From contig CM043701.1 of NCBI GenBank assembly GCA_023935145.1, positions 69,669,317 to 69,733,316 on the forward strand: a stretch of 64,000 nt of DNA. The letters are read 5' to 3'. Each line of letters begins with the position of its first letter. The stretch's first letter is position 1. Source of the DNA: Bretschneidera sinensis (taxonomy: Eukaryota > Streptophyta > Magnoliopsida > Brassicales > Akaniaceae). Of this stretch, positions 33,695-44,689 are shown piece by piece. Under the pieces are notes generated by a model. It saw only the letters and a program-made list of their open reading frames with translations, had not been told where the DNA came from and ran no database searches. The position numbers and the translations under genes were made by a program.

Positions 33695-35082
33695 TGATGA
33701 GTGCCAAATATTGCATATTTTGGCCCTTTAATTTACATTTGTTAGCTTAGAAATTTGTTACTTTGAGTTGTTTTCGTTGTTTTACAGGTTTACAAGCTTG
33801 GAAAGAAGTTTCACTAAATTGCCAGAATTGCTCGTGCAGATTAGCCATATTTGAGGATTAAACTGTATTGATTTAGGAAGAACCAGAAGATGAGCTATAT
33901 ATGCTTGGAAAGATCCGGATGTCTATTTTCTGAGGAATTTTACGGATCAATAAAATGATTTTTCTAGAGAAAGTTATGGCAGTTTTAGTAGACAAAGGTC
34001 AGGCTGTGCATGATTTCAGCGTTATAGATCAGCTATTTTTGAGGATTTAATTGTATTGATTCAGGAAGAATCGGGAGATTAGCCATATATGTTTGGAAAG
34101 ATCCGTATGTTTATTTTCTGGTAAATTTTACCGATCAATAAAATGATTTTTCTAGAGAAAGTTATGGCATTTTTAGTAGACAAAGGTCAAAGAACAAAAG
34201 CTGGAATCTACAGTATCCCACATCAGATTGGAAACACATTGCACTCGTGGTATTTGCCTATATAAGACCCACTCCACTTCATCATTCAGTGTGCAATTCC
34301 TGGGCCACTTTGGTGTTAACCAGTGGACGTCTGCTAGCATTCTGGTAGATCCCGAAAGCTTTGCTACTACGAGGGGAAGCGCCGCTCATCTGCGAGTGGA
34401 ATTTCTCCCATGTAAAGTTATTTATTTCTTTTTATTTAGTTGTTTTAGTTTAATTTTTAGCACTTTTATTATGAATTTTAGTTTCATAATTATAAATGGC
34501 TAGAATCTTCAGCTAAGGTTGAAGATGAAGCCCTGCCGTTGTTTGGCATAGTAGTTCAGATTTGCTTGTACAAATCTGACATTTTTTAGTATAAATGTTC
34601 TGTCAATTATTTGAGTTAATCTTGTTATTGATTGAGTTTAAATTGTCCTGTTGGATATTCCTTGTGTTTCATCTGATGGATACATCGAATTGTTTTCGAT
34701 TAAATTGGATTTCCTTTGTGATTTGTTAAGAGCGAATACATTGGATGCTTTTGGTTTAATTGGGATATTCTTTGTTTTTTGTCTTATAGTTGGATTCATG
34801 GAATTTTTTGATAGGCTATCTTTAGAACATTAAGATATATGCTTAACTTTGGCGGGGTGGATTCAGAAACCTTAGTGTTTTTATTATTAGTTTTTAAAAT
34901 CAATTTAGTTTAGCTTTTATTTTGCAACATATAATACAAAACTCGGAACTAGGTTAAGATAAGATTAGTTTAGATAAATTTATATTTTCACAACGCAATT
35001 CCCTGTGGATTCGACCTCGCACTTGCACAACACTATATTGCAAATGACTCGTGCGCTTGCGAGTAATTTAAAACTCACAACA
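33695..35082 (+). repeat. 5' LTR of Athila-like copy 3
   Basis: Starts TGATGAGTGCC and ends ACTCACAACA. It contains an internal direct duplication with a period of 188 bp (33838-34012 and 34026-34192). It lacks the CGATCG cluster of copy 2. Confidence 0.94.
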
Positions 35083-35088
35083 AGCTTT

Positions 35089-35106
35089 TGGCGCCGTTGT
35101 CGGGGA
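35089..35106 (+). promoter_or_regulatory. tRNA-Asp primer binding site, copy 3
   Basis: TGGCGCCGTTGTCGGGGA matches the tRNA-Asp complement at 17 of 18 positions, 6 bp after the LTR. Confidence 0.9.
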
Positions 35107-35209
35107 ATTGTTTGGTTTGTGAAAATTTTTTGTCTGAATTAATTTTATTTTTCTATTAGTTAGTTAAAAAAAAAATTTTGGTTTAATTTAATTTAATTTA
35201 ATTAAAAAA

Positions 35210-36925
35210 ATGTGGATGAATCTAGCGCCGGTTTCACAGTCTTTAGAGGACACCATTAAGGAGTACATGAAAATGACCGGCCCGTCCCTCAATGCTACCA
35301 ACACATTCAATGTTGATAGCTGTTCCATCTGTGCTAGTCCCATGCATCTAGCATAGAATTGTCCATCAATGTCGGCTTGTGCCGAGTACCCCATGAAACA
35401 AATGAATGCTTTCAATGACTGTTGTTGGGAATCAAATAAATCTTACTCTGAAACATACAATCCAGGGTGGCGGAACCACTCTAATTTTTCGTGGGAGCAG
35501 AACCAACTAATGAATCAGGGAGGAGCCCCTTATCATGCTCACAATCAATATCCTCCCGAATTTCCTCCACCAATCCCAAGTTATGCCTATCTAGCACCAT
35601 CACCCGCTTACCAAGCTCCAATTCAAGCGCCAGCGTCGGTTTCACAGTCATTGGAGGACGCTCTCAATGATTTCATGAAAATGGCTAGCCAATCTATGAA
35701 TGAAGTGATGAGTGCAACCATAGAAAACACCCAAGCGATTGCCGAGCTAGAGAGTCAAATTGATCAAATCGCAAGTTATGTGGGTGAAGGAGAGGAAAGA
35801 GAGCTCCCCAGTCAACCTGATCCTAACCCAAAGGAACAGTTTGCGGTGGGAAATTTATCAACTCCTATGCATTGGCAGGAACAAGTGCAATCAATTGTCC
35901 CATACTTTTCTGGGAGACAAGTGGACAATCAAGTGGAAGAGAACCCTGCTATGCACCAAGGGCAAGAGAGTGGCAACAATGAGAAGAGAGATGCTGAGCC
36001 ATCTACAGCCACTCGTATTATTAAGGATCTCTCTAGGTCGTTTTTACCTAAAGCGCCTTACCCTGAGAGACTACAAGCGCCCAAGAAAGAAGGGAAGTCT
36101 GAGGACATTATGGAGGCATGCTTTGCTCAATTTAAAGAGGATTTGGATTTAGATAAGTTACTTGAGCAAGCAAATACTATCGTGGAGTCTGCTCCTCGGG
36201 AGAGTAGTAGGACAGAGGAGACTATGGATGAATCCCGTATTGAGGATCCCTTGGAGGCATGCTTTGCTCACTTTGGAGAGGATTTGGGCTTAAATAAGTT
36301 ACTCGATGAAGTAAATGTCATTTTGGAGTCTGATCCTCGAGAAAGCAATGAGAAGGAGGAGACCGCCGCACCTGAAACCCCCAAGAAGGAACTTAAGCCT
36401 TTACCAGATAATCTTAAGTATAAGTTCCTAGGTTCAGTCGATAGTTTGCCTATGATTATACCTTCCGATTTGGGTGATGCTCTAGAGGAGAAATTATTGG
36501 ACATCTTAAGAGAGCATAAGGAAGCTATAGGCTGGACTATTGAGGATGTTAAGGGGATCAGCCCCTCGGTGGTGACGTACATGTTACATTTGGAGGAGGA
36601 TGCTGAGCCATCGAGGGAGCCACAAAGAAGGCTCAACCCTGCTATAGAAGAGGTTGTGAGGGCGGAAGATATTAAGCTGTTAGAGGCAGGGATCATTTAT
36701 CCCATCTCTGATAGCAAGTGGGTGAGCCTAATTCAAGTCGTGCCCAAACATGCTGAATTAACGGTAGTGAAGAATAAGGACGACGAGTTGGTGCCAACTC
36801 ATGTTCAGTTAGGAGGGAGAGTGAGCATAGACTATTGTAAGTTGAATGCTGCCACTGGGCCTGATCATTTTTCATTCCCATTTATTGATCAGATGGTGGA
36901 GTACTTAATTGGGCATGTTTACTAA
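35210..36925 (+). CDS. Long ORF of Athila-like copy 3: zinc-knuckle/acidic-repeat protein without enzymes
   Basis: Translation from the ATG at 35210 (MWMNLAPVSQSLEDTIKEYM) passes a zinc knuckle region (CSICASPMHLA). It meets one TAG at 35354-35356, a Gln codon in the relatives, and then stays open for 518 codons from 35369. Order after the stop: Asn/Trp-rich segment, Pro-rich segment (QYPPEFPPPIPSYA), QSLEDALNDFMKM, a heptad-like LESQIDQIASYVGEGE, a linker, and two tandem acidic modules (EACFAQFKEDLDLDKLLEQA; EACFAHFGEDLGLNKLLDE). Then come KKELKPLPDNLKYKFLG and the RT N-terminus up to FPFIDQMVEYLIGHVY and a stop. No capsid, protease, RT palm, RNase H or integrase is present. Its role is unknown; RNA binding through the knuckle is a plausible inference. 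Apart from the single stop it would be one ~570-residue protein. Confidence 0.7.
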
Positions 36926-38189
36926 TGTTGGGTCTGGCTGAAGACGTTAAACTTAGCGTTCATGGGAGGCAACCCACAGCTTATCTTTTTTGTTTATTTA
37001 TTATTTCGCATTTTTATTATTACTGTTTGTTTCCAGTGTTTTTTTTTTGTTTTCCAGTTTTTATTTTTCAGGGACAATGCGTACTTTAGTTCAAGTTTGG
37101 GGGTATGTTATGAGCCATACCAGTCCAGCTAGATCTCCATATCTTAGGTCAGCTCGTTCCATATTAATCACACATTGGGGTCAATGTGTAATTTAAGTTT
37201 GGGGGTATGGGAGACACATCACACACTTTGTCCTAATTTGTTTTCTTTTCGTCGTAGAGATAAATGCATGCTCATGTTATCGTGAAATTTTGGTTGGTCT
37301 AAACAATTTCTGTGATGTGATGTCATTGGTGAGCTTAACATTTTGAACACATGATCTGGTGATAAATTTTAAAATTTAGTTACTTACCTTAGGCATTTGA
37401 TAATTCACATGTTTGACATAATCTAACACGAGCACATTAGCACAAATTATGTGAGGTATGACATGTGATTTTAACGTGTATTTTTCTTTACCTTAACTGA
37501 AACTGGATGACTTGTTGGATGAACTCTTGGGCATAGAAAAGCATAAAAAATAAATAAAAATTTATTATTATCATAAATAAACTTTCGGCTGAGTAACTGG
37601 ACCTCTTGCCTCAGTAAGCAGTGAGTGTTCACGTCAAAAGGTGAAATTTTGCTTGGTAGTATTAAGGCCGGTTTAATTTCGTAGCCTTTTTGACTCGAGT
37701 TAGTAAGTCCTTAGGGGTGTCTTTACACCTAATGCCCTAAAACCATCTGGTTTGGGAGTCATCGACTCAACACTCGCTACATGGGTCAATTAGAAAGCTT
37801 AATGGAACTAGACATAGTCGTGCCTTACAAAAAAAAAAAAAAACTATGCTTTTTTCGTTCATTTTGATGGGAAATTTGGTGAATCTTGAGACATGGAGAC
37901 CTTACACATTGGAGTTACTTGGAAGCTTCATTTCTATATACTAATTCACTTTACACAGTGTCAGACTTATGATGCCTTAACCTGCCTTTTGTTAGTAATT
38001 AGATTTTAACTTTTCTATTCATTGCGAAGATGGGTTTATCTTTTTAAGCTTGCTCATGAATGAATATCATGGTGATGTGTGCTCCTTAAATTTTTGGATA
38101 CCATGAGTGATGAACTTATCTTTATGTTCTTTGTTTTTCATTTAGGTTTTTTTTTATTATTTTGTTTTGCTAAGGGACTAGCAAATTGT
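36926..38189 (+). other. 3' noncoding region of Athila-like copy 3
   Basis: It follows the deletion junction ('atgttgggtctggctgaag') and runs to the polypurine tract. It includes polypurine-tract-like copies at 37093-37106 and 37195-37208 and the inverted repeat ACACATTG/CAATGTGT at 37170-37189. No credible reading frame. Confidence 0.8.
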
Positions 38190-38203
38190 AAGTTTGGGGG
38201 TAT
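38190..38203 (+). promoter_or_regulatory. Polypurine tract of Athila-like copy 3
   Basis: AAGTTTGGGGGTAT immediately before the 3' LTR. Confidence 0.88.
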
Positions 38204-38204
38204 T

Positions 38205-39592
38205 TGATGAGTGCCAAATATTGCATATTTTGGCCCTTTAATTTACATTTGTTAGCTTAGGAATTTGTTACTTTGAGTTGTTTTCGTTGTTTTACAGGTT
38301 TACAAGCTTGGAAAGAAGTTTCACTAAATTGCCAGAATTGCTCGTGTAGATCAGCCATTTTTGAGGATTAAACTGTATTGATTTAGGAAGAACAAGAAGA
38401 TGAGCCATATATTCTTGGAAAGATCCGGATGTCTATTTTTTGGAGAATTTTACGGATCAATAAAATTATTTTTCTAGAGAAAGTTATGGCAGTTTTAGTA
38501 GACAAAGGTCAGACTTTGTATGATTTCAGCGTGACAGATCAGCCATTTTCGAGGATTTAACTGTATTGATTCAGGAAGAACCAGGAGATGAGCCATATAT
38601 GCTTGGAAAGATCCGGATGTCTATTTTCTGAGGAATTTTATGGATCAATAAAATGATTTTTCTAGAGAACGTTATGGCATTTTTAGTAGACAAAGGTCAA
38701 AGAGCAAAAGTTGGAATCTACAGTATCCTACATCGGATTGGAAACACATTGCACTCGTGGTATTTGCCAATATAAGACCCACTCCTCTTCATCATTCAAT
38801 GTGCAATTCCTAGGCCACTTTGGTGTTAACCGGTGGACGTCTGCTAGCATTCTGGTGGATCCCGAAGACTTTGCTACCACGAAGGGAAGCGCTGCCCATC
38901 TGCGAGTGGAATTTCCCCCATGTAAAGTTATTTATTTCTTTTTATTTAGTTGTTTTAGTTTAATTTTTAGCACTTTTATTATGAATTGTAGTTTCATAAT
39001 TATGAGTGGCTAGAATCTTCAGCTAAGGTTGCAGATGAAGCCCTGCCGTTGTTTGGCATAGTAGTTCAGATTTGCTTGTACAAATCTGACATTTTTTACT
39101 ATAAATGTTCTGTCAATTATTTGAGTTAATCTTGTGATTGTTTGAGTTTAAATTGTTCTGTTGGATATTCCTTGTGTTTCATCTGATGGATACATCGAAT
39201 TGTTTTCAATTAAATTGGATTTCTTTTGTGATTTGTTAAGAGCGAATACATTGGATGCTTTTAGTTTAATTGGGATATTCTTTGTTTTTTGTCTTATAGT
39301 TGGATTCATGGAATTTTTTGATAGGCTATCTTTAGAACATTGAGATATATGCTTAACTTTGGCGGGGTGGATTCAGAAACCTTAGTGTTTTTATTATTAG
39401 TTTTTAAAATCAATTTAGTTTAGCTTTTATTTTGCAACATATAATACAAAACTCGGAACTAGGTTAAGATAAGATTAGTTTAGATAAATTTATATTTTCA
39501 CAATGCAATTCCCTGTGGATTCGACCTCGCACTTGCATAACACTATATTGCAAACGACTCGTGCGCTTGCGAGTAATTTAAAACTCACAACA
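38205..39592 (+). repeat. 3' LTR of Athila-like copy 3
   Basis: 1388 bp, near-identical to 33695-35082, and with the same 188-bp internal duplication (second copy begins near 38536). Confidence 0.94.
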
Positions 39593-41423
39593 CCTTCCTT
39601 CCTCATAGACTTCGGGTTGCCTCATGAAAATGGTCTCATCGAGCTCTCCATGTAAGAACGCTATCTTCACATCTATTTGCTCAATTTCCTAATCAAATTA
39701 GACGACCAACGCTAACATTATCCGGATCGTCTTGTACTTCACAACCGGTGAGAAGATTTCGGTGAAATCTATGCCTTCTTTTTGTGTGAACCCCTTCCCC
39801 ACCAGCCTAGCTTTATACCGGACTTCATCCCCTGGAGTATTTCCTTCTTTGATCTTGTAGAGCCATCTATAATCCACCGCTCTCTGTTTTTCTGGTTTGG
39901 GCACCAGCTCCCAAGAGTTGTTCTTCATCAAAGAGTCCATTTCTTCCTCCATAGCCAGCTGCCACTTTGACGAATTCTTACACTCTATGGCATCCGTGTA
40001 AGTTTCTGGTTCAATCTCTCCTTCTATCCAAGGAGCTGCTACATTAGCATCCGCAAACCCATATCTCAAGGGTGGTCTAACCATTCTCCTTCCCCGGTCT
40101 CTTATGAGCTGGTAGTTATTTACTGCATCAACCTTTTCTTGTTTAGCTTTTTCTTGAGTTTCTTGAGCTTCTTGGCCTTCATCTAAGGGCTCTACCTGGT
40201 CCGAACCCTCTTACCTCCTCTGCTCTACCTGAACCGAGTTCTCCTTGATGTGATGCTCCATAACTTTCGGTTTGGTTTGCTCACTAGCCCCTGCAGGGTT
40301 AGTTTTCTCCAAGTAGGGAAATAACAATTCATTAAAAATAACATCCCTACTTATAATCAGTTTCATGCCCTTATTTTCTAAGGACCACAACCTATATCCC
40401 TTAACCCCATCACTATATCCTAGAAATACACATTTTCTACATCTTGGGCTAAGTTTATCCTCCTTTTGATGTGCATATGCAGCACAACCAAAAGTCCTAA
40501 GGTTGTTTAATTCAGAGGGTTTTCCACTCTACATCTCCATGGGAGTCTTGAGCTCTAAAGCTCTAGAGGGTGATCTATTTATCAAGTATGCAACTGTAGC
40601 CATAGCTTTTTCCCAAAAATATTTTGGTAACCCGGATCCTATTAACATGCACCTAACCTTCTCCATAAGAATTCTATTCATTCTTTCAGCAACTCCATTT
40701 TGCTAGGGTGTTTTTACAACCGTCCTATGCCTTAGAATGCCAGTTAATTCACAGAATTTATCAAAATCATTATTGCAAAATTCTAAGCCATTATCGGTTC
40801 GTAAAGCCTTAACTACCCTACCCGTTTGATTTTCCAGCAACTTCTTCCACAAAACAAATTTATTCAAGGCATCAGATTTATTCCTAAGAAAATAAACCCA
40901 TTGAATAATAATCAATTAAAGACAGAAAGTAAAAGTTACCTCCCTGTGTTGGTGTCTTAGCTGGTCCCCAAAGGTCCGAATGAATGTAGTCAAGAATCCC
41001 TTTGGACTTGTGCACTCCGGTGTTGAAGCTGACCCGGTGTTGCTTCCCAAGAATGCAACTCTCATAGAAATCCAGTTTTTCTACTTTGTCACCACCAAGT
41101 AGACCTTCCTTGCTAAGCACTTGCAGGTCCTTTTCGCTCATGTGACCCAAGTAAGTGTGCCAAAGGGCTACCTTGTCCATCTCAGCCATCAAGCTTGCTG
41201 CTTGATCATTGATTTCTGTCTCTCTGATCATCTCATAGGGTCCATCATTTCTTGCTGCCTTGATCACTACCAAAGATCCCTTGGCCACTTTGATCTTTCC
41301 TCCCTCTAGTTTGCATGTATACCCCATAAAATCCAGCTGCTCCAATGAGATCAAATTTCTCTTCAAATCTGGAAGATACCTTACATTTCGCAGCAGCCTT
41401 GTGACTCCATCAAACATCCTCAA
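39593..41423 (-). pseudogene. Copia integrase and RT N-terminal half (Tork-like element)
   Basis: GAG-pre-integrase (ALWHTYLGHMSEKDLQVLSK) and the core start (YIHSDLWGPAKTPTQGG) lie in 40884-41423. The second core part (KALRTDNGLEFCNNDF) is in 40703-40915, then NGVAERMNR after a stop. The integrase C-terminal motif (GCAAYAHQ, VFLGYSDGVKGYRLW) follows, and then a linker. RT begins in 39698-40084 ([37 protein letters not shown]). The D, D and E positions of the integrase all appear retained. A few stops (for example after VVKTP) interrupt the polyprotein. Confidence 0.87.
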
Positions 41424-41584
41424 TTGGATGTCTCCAATCCCTCACACTTGGCAAGAATTGTCATTCCCCAAGAAGACCCTTCCATCATTAATCTCCCTGA
41501 AATTCTTGAATCATTCCTTGTGAAGGCATATATGATAAATGCACCCAAAATCAAGAATCCACTTTCCACTGCCTTGCCTCCTGC

Positions 41585-42369
41585 TCACATTTGAGCACAC
41601 AATAAGCACGTCATCTTGCTGTTCTCCTTTGACAACCGAAGCCTCTCTATTGTTGGTATGGATTCTCCTCTCATCCCATATCCTCTTCTTGCAATATTTC
41701 TTGAAATGGCCCTCCTTGTTGCAGTAGAAGCATCTTCTTCCTCCTCCAAGTCTTGTCTTGGAATGAGATCTCCCATGGTTCTGCCCTCTACCTCTTGATT
41801 TCTCCTGGTAGTTTCCACGGTTGCTACTACCACTTCAAGTTGCTGGCCTTCCTCTTATGAACAGTCCATCACCACTTGATGTCTCCTTCATCTTGGCCTT
41901 GAAATCATGTGCCCTTATGGCATTAATCAAGTTATCAAAGCAATCCGGAAGAGAATTTAACAAAATGACAGTCAATTGTTCATCTGGAAAAATAATTCTA
42001 CAACTATTCAAATCTTGAATTAGCTTATTAAAGACATCAAGATTATCTTACAACTCTTTACTAGGGTCCATTTTAAAAGCAAAGATTCTTTTAAGAAGAT
42101 AAATCTTATTAAGAAGAGTTTTGGTAAGAAACAACTCATCTAGATTCTTCCATATGACAGCCGGATCCTCCGATTCTGCACTCCCTTGTGACACTATCCG
42201 ACATGTGCCAGAAAATGGTGCTGTAAGCCATCTTCTTCATCTCGGTCCGCAGGTCCTCCGTGACACTTGCTGGAAAAGCATCATCTTCTCTAATAACCGA
42301 GTCCACTTTATGTTGCATTAGAACCGCCTTGATCTTCTGCTTCCAAAGGGCAAAGTCTCCCTTTTCCAT
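41585..42369 (-). pseudogene. Copia gag with zinc knuckle (Tork-like element)
   Basis: The start at 42367-42369 reads MEKGDFALWKQKIKAVLMQH, typical of the Gag N-terminus of this group. The frame changes near 42136, and the middle part carries the usual DQLTVILLNSLP-like sequence. A CCHC zinc knuckle, CFYCNKEGHFKKYC, is encoded at about 41690-41732. The protease region follows around 41500-41585, with WILDFG where the family has WILDSG or WILDTG. Frameshifts separate the parts. Confidence 0.78.
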
Positions 42370-42599
42370 TAAACTTTTCTACACAGAAATTTGAAGCCAT
42401 CTATTGCGGACAAGATCCTTCATTTATGCACTACCCACAAATGCTTTCTTTAACCTCAAGAACACAGATCGAAGATGGATCTTAACACCATTCTTGAATC
42501 ACCCAAGAAGTTGGTCTTTGATTCTTGGAGTCTTGGCTCCGTCACCTTCTTGTTCTTGCTTCGATACCCAGCTGTACAGCTCTGATACTACTGTCCAAA

Positions 42600-42611
42600 G
42601 CTCTGATACCA
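42600..42611 (-). promoter_or_regulatory. tRNA-Met primer binding site (Tork-like element), with a second degenerate copy
   Basis: Sense TGGTATCAGAGC is a perfect 12-base tRNA-Met complement, 1 bp from the LTR. A near-copy (gctctgatacta) with part of the LTR edge lies about 23 bp further in, at 42578-42589. Confidence 0.88.
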
Positions 42612-42612
42612 C

Positions 42613-43525
42613 TGTCGAAAATCACCTTGACAAGATGCCCAGGTGGTGATCTTCTAAACACCTAAGTCTAGAATGACTTTTAGAAAGAATTTCAGCAATC
42701 GAACACAAGAACATCAAATCAAAGAAAGAAAGAAGACAAACAATTTATTATCAAGGTTCGGCAATGTGCCTACGTCCCCGTGAGTTCCTCCGAACTCTCT
42801 GCACTATCTCAAATGGTTCTTACAAGTTACAGCAACCCCCTTCAAGAAGCTCAAGAAACCAAGAAGAGAAGAAAGAAGATTACAATGCTCTCTCTCTATA
42901 CTACTCTCTCTTCTTTACAACCAGCCTCACTACAGAGAATCCCTATTGTGTTTATGTCTCTCACACAATTCTCTCTTGTATTACAATTGATCTCAAAGTG
43001 TGTCTTGTATGTGTTGTATTCCCTATGTGAAAAATAAGGCTTGGGAACCCCTTTTATAGCCATCCACTTCTTGGAAATTCTTGAGATTCAATCCTCACCC
43101 TTTGATCATGATTCCCACTTAATCAAGGCCCTTCATCACTTTCCTAAGTGGTGCTGTGCGTTTTGACCTTGCACACACGCACCTAAGAGGCTAAATCAAG
43201 CTGTCCATGTGTGCTATTTCTGCAAGATTCCCATGCTGCAGCGCTGAGAAACCAGAGCTGCAGCTTTGAGTTTCTGTCCCTTGTGTTATTCCTGCCAGGT
43301 TCCAGCGCTGCAGCTTTGAGTTGCTGTCCCCTTCACACAACACCCTTCTGCTTGTGTGCAGAAGTGCGCACACTAGTGCGCATGGCCTTCCCTTGCTCCA
43401 AAATGAAGCACACACATGTGTGCAGCCTTCTAACTTACTGAACTTTGATTCTCCATCTTTGGTTTAGACTTTAACTATCTTTGAACCATACTTGGACATG
43501 TTTGAACCTTAGACAAATGCCAACA
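42613..43525 (-). repeat. 5' LTR of the Tork-like copia element
   Basis: 913 bp, partner of 31556-32455. It has an extra ~25-bp 'ctgcag' segment near 43231-43262. Confidence 0.92.
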
Positions 43526-43833
43526 GTTCGCAGCAAAGGTATGTATCCCAAAAATGAGTACTGGAATTAAGTTATCTTCTTTAATCTCCTCGAAAATGTT
43601 TCCCGAAAATTGATTAACTTTTGTACCCAAATACGGATAATGATTCAGTGTGATAAAGTGGGTGGTTAGTAATTAAGTAATCTATGTGTTTGGTTGTTGG
43701 GTAATAAGTTTAAACTATAACTTATAATCTGGAAAAAAAAATTGATTGTTTTGTTTTGTGTTGTTACTCAAGTTTTCATTGTTTACTAAATGTTTGATTA
43801 AGTGCTTCAATGAAGCTTTACTGATGGTTTTGC

Positions 43834-44100
43834 AGGTTGCCTATTTAATGTCATCTTCTAGTGTCAACGAGACCTGTTGTTATCTCAAATATAAGAACCA
43901 AAATTGTTGTTTTAGGGAAAGAGTTGCTGTATGAGTAGTGGAATCGGAGAAAAACAATAACAGATTGTATTATACTTTTGAAGTTGAACTATGCGGTTTA
44001 TTTGCTTGGTTTTTGCTTATTAATGATTATGCAGCAACAAAGATAAGCAACTATAAGCACTTAGTTGATTCATATGGAGAAAGTTAAAGGTTGAGGGAGG
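43834..44100 (+). pseudogene. Possible captured host exon in the MULE (GRF-type zinc-finger-like remnant)
   Basis: A plausible acceptor (gttttgcag, ending 43835) precedes an ATG at 43848 that opens MSSSSVNETCCYLKYKNQNC. After a stop the same frame reads SEKNNNRLYY and LCGLFAW, which vaguely recalls plant GRF-type zinc fingers (KNPGRRFY...C.FFXW). A plausible donor (GCAAAG|GTATGT) lies just right of the copia insertion at 43541. The orientation is opposite to the transposase. This could be a MULE-captured gene fragment, the element's second gene, or chance. Confidence 0.25.
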
Positions 44101-44689
44101 ATATTAGAGTAATGTTTGGAAGGGTGCATTTTGTTGATATTAGGGTTGGTGGCATGAGATTGTTCTTAGTTGCAAATATAGTTTGTAATATGTTTACTTT
44201 TCTTTTGGTGTTTCTGCTTCTGTTGAGAAGTTAAGACATCTTTGTAATTGAATTTATCTTTTATTATCAATGAAAATATCATTCTAATAGTTTACTAACA
44301 TTGTATGTTTTCCCACCATTTCGGAAACCCACTCTACATTATAAAGTAGTTTTGGTCCCTATTAAGCATTATTGAAATGAAACCGCTTATTTAATTGTCC
44401 CAAATGAAAATTGATTAAAATAAAATGAACATATTATGACAAAAAAAGTTTGATTCCATTTAAAAAGCAACACTTACAAAGAGTACTTAATATTAATTCT
44501 TAAAATTTGCTGAACAATCATTAATAAGCTTCCCAAAAAAGTTGTGTGTAGTTTCTAGTAAACTAATCACAACACAATTTTTGAATATTGATAAAACACA
44601 TTTGTTAACACAAATCACAAGCAATTTGGAGCACTGTTTGTAGTAAATACATATCCATAAATGAAGATACATAGCACTGCTATCAAAAC

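Larger units (their letters stand above)
33695..39592 (+). mobile_element. Deletion-derived, non-autonomous Athila-like element (copy 3)
   Basis: The LTRs at 33695-35082 and 38205-39592 have identical length (1388 bp) and few differences. The flanks are CCTTT (33690-33694) and CCTTC (39593-39597), a 5-bp duplication with one mismatch. It sits in the RT of the Tork-like element. Sequence on both sides joins in frame sense between the '[14 protein letters not shown]...' part (right) and 'CKLKKSLYGLKQ' (left). It has the same internal deletions as copy 2 but one long, almost open frame, making it the youngest Athila-like copy here. Confidence 0.93.
31556..43525 (-). mobile_element. Copia element (Tork/Tnt1-like), split by a nested element
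   Basis: The LTRs at 31556-32455 and 42613-43525 (TGTCG...CAACA on the + strand) are flanked by a perfect GTTCG duplication (31551-31555 and 43526-43530). A tRNA-Met primer binding site abuts the right LTR. Gag with zinc knuckle, integrase, RT and RNase H read right to left. An Athila-like element (33695-39592) lies within RT. Without it the element is about 6.1 kb. Frame breaks are few compared with elements A and B, so it is younger. Confidence 0.92.

Noticed and set aside
35760..36152. 130-codon + strand ORF in another frame of the copy 3 coding region, and the antisense ORF 36268-36696
   Set aside because: Both are shadows of the long zinc-knuckle/acidic-repeat ORF, which has recognisable order and family motifs.
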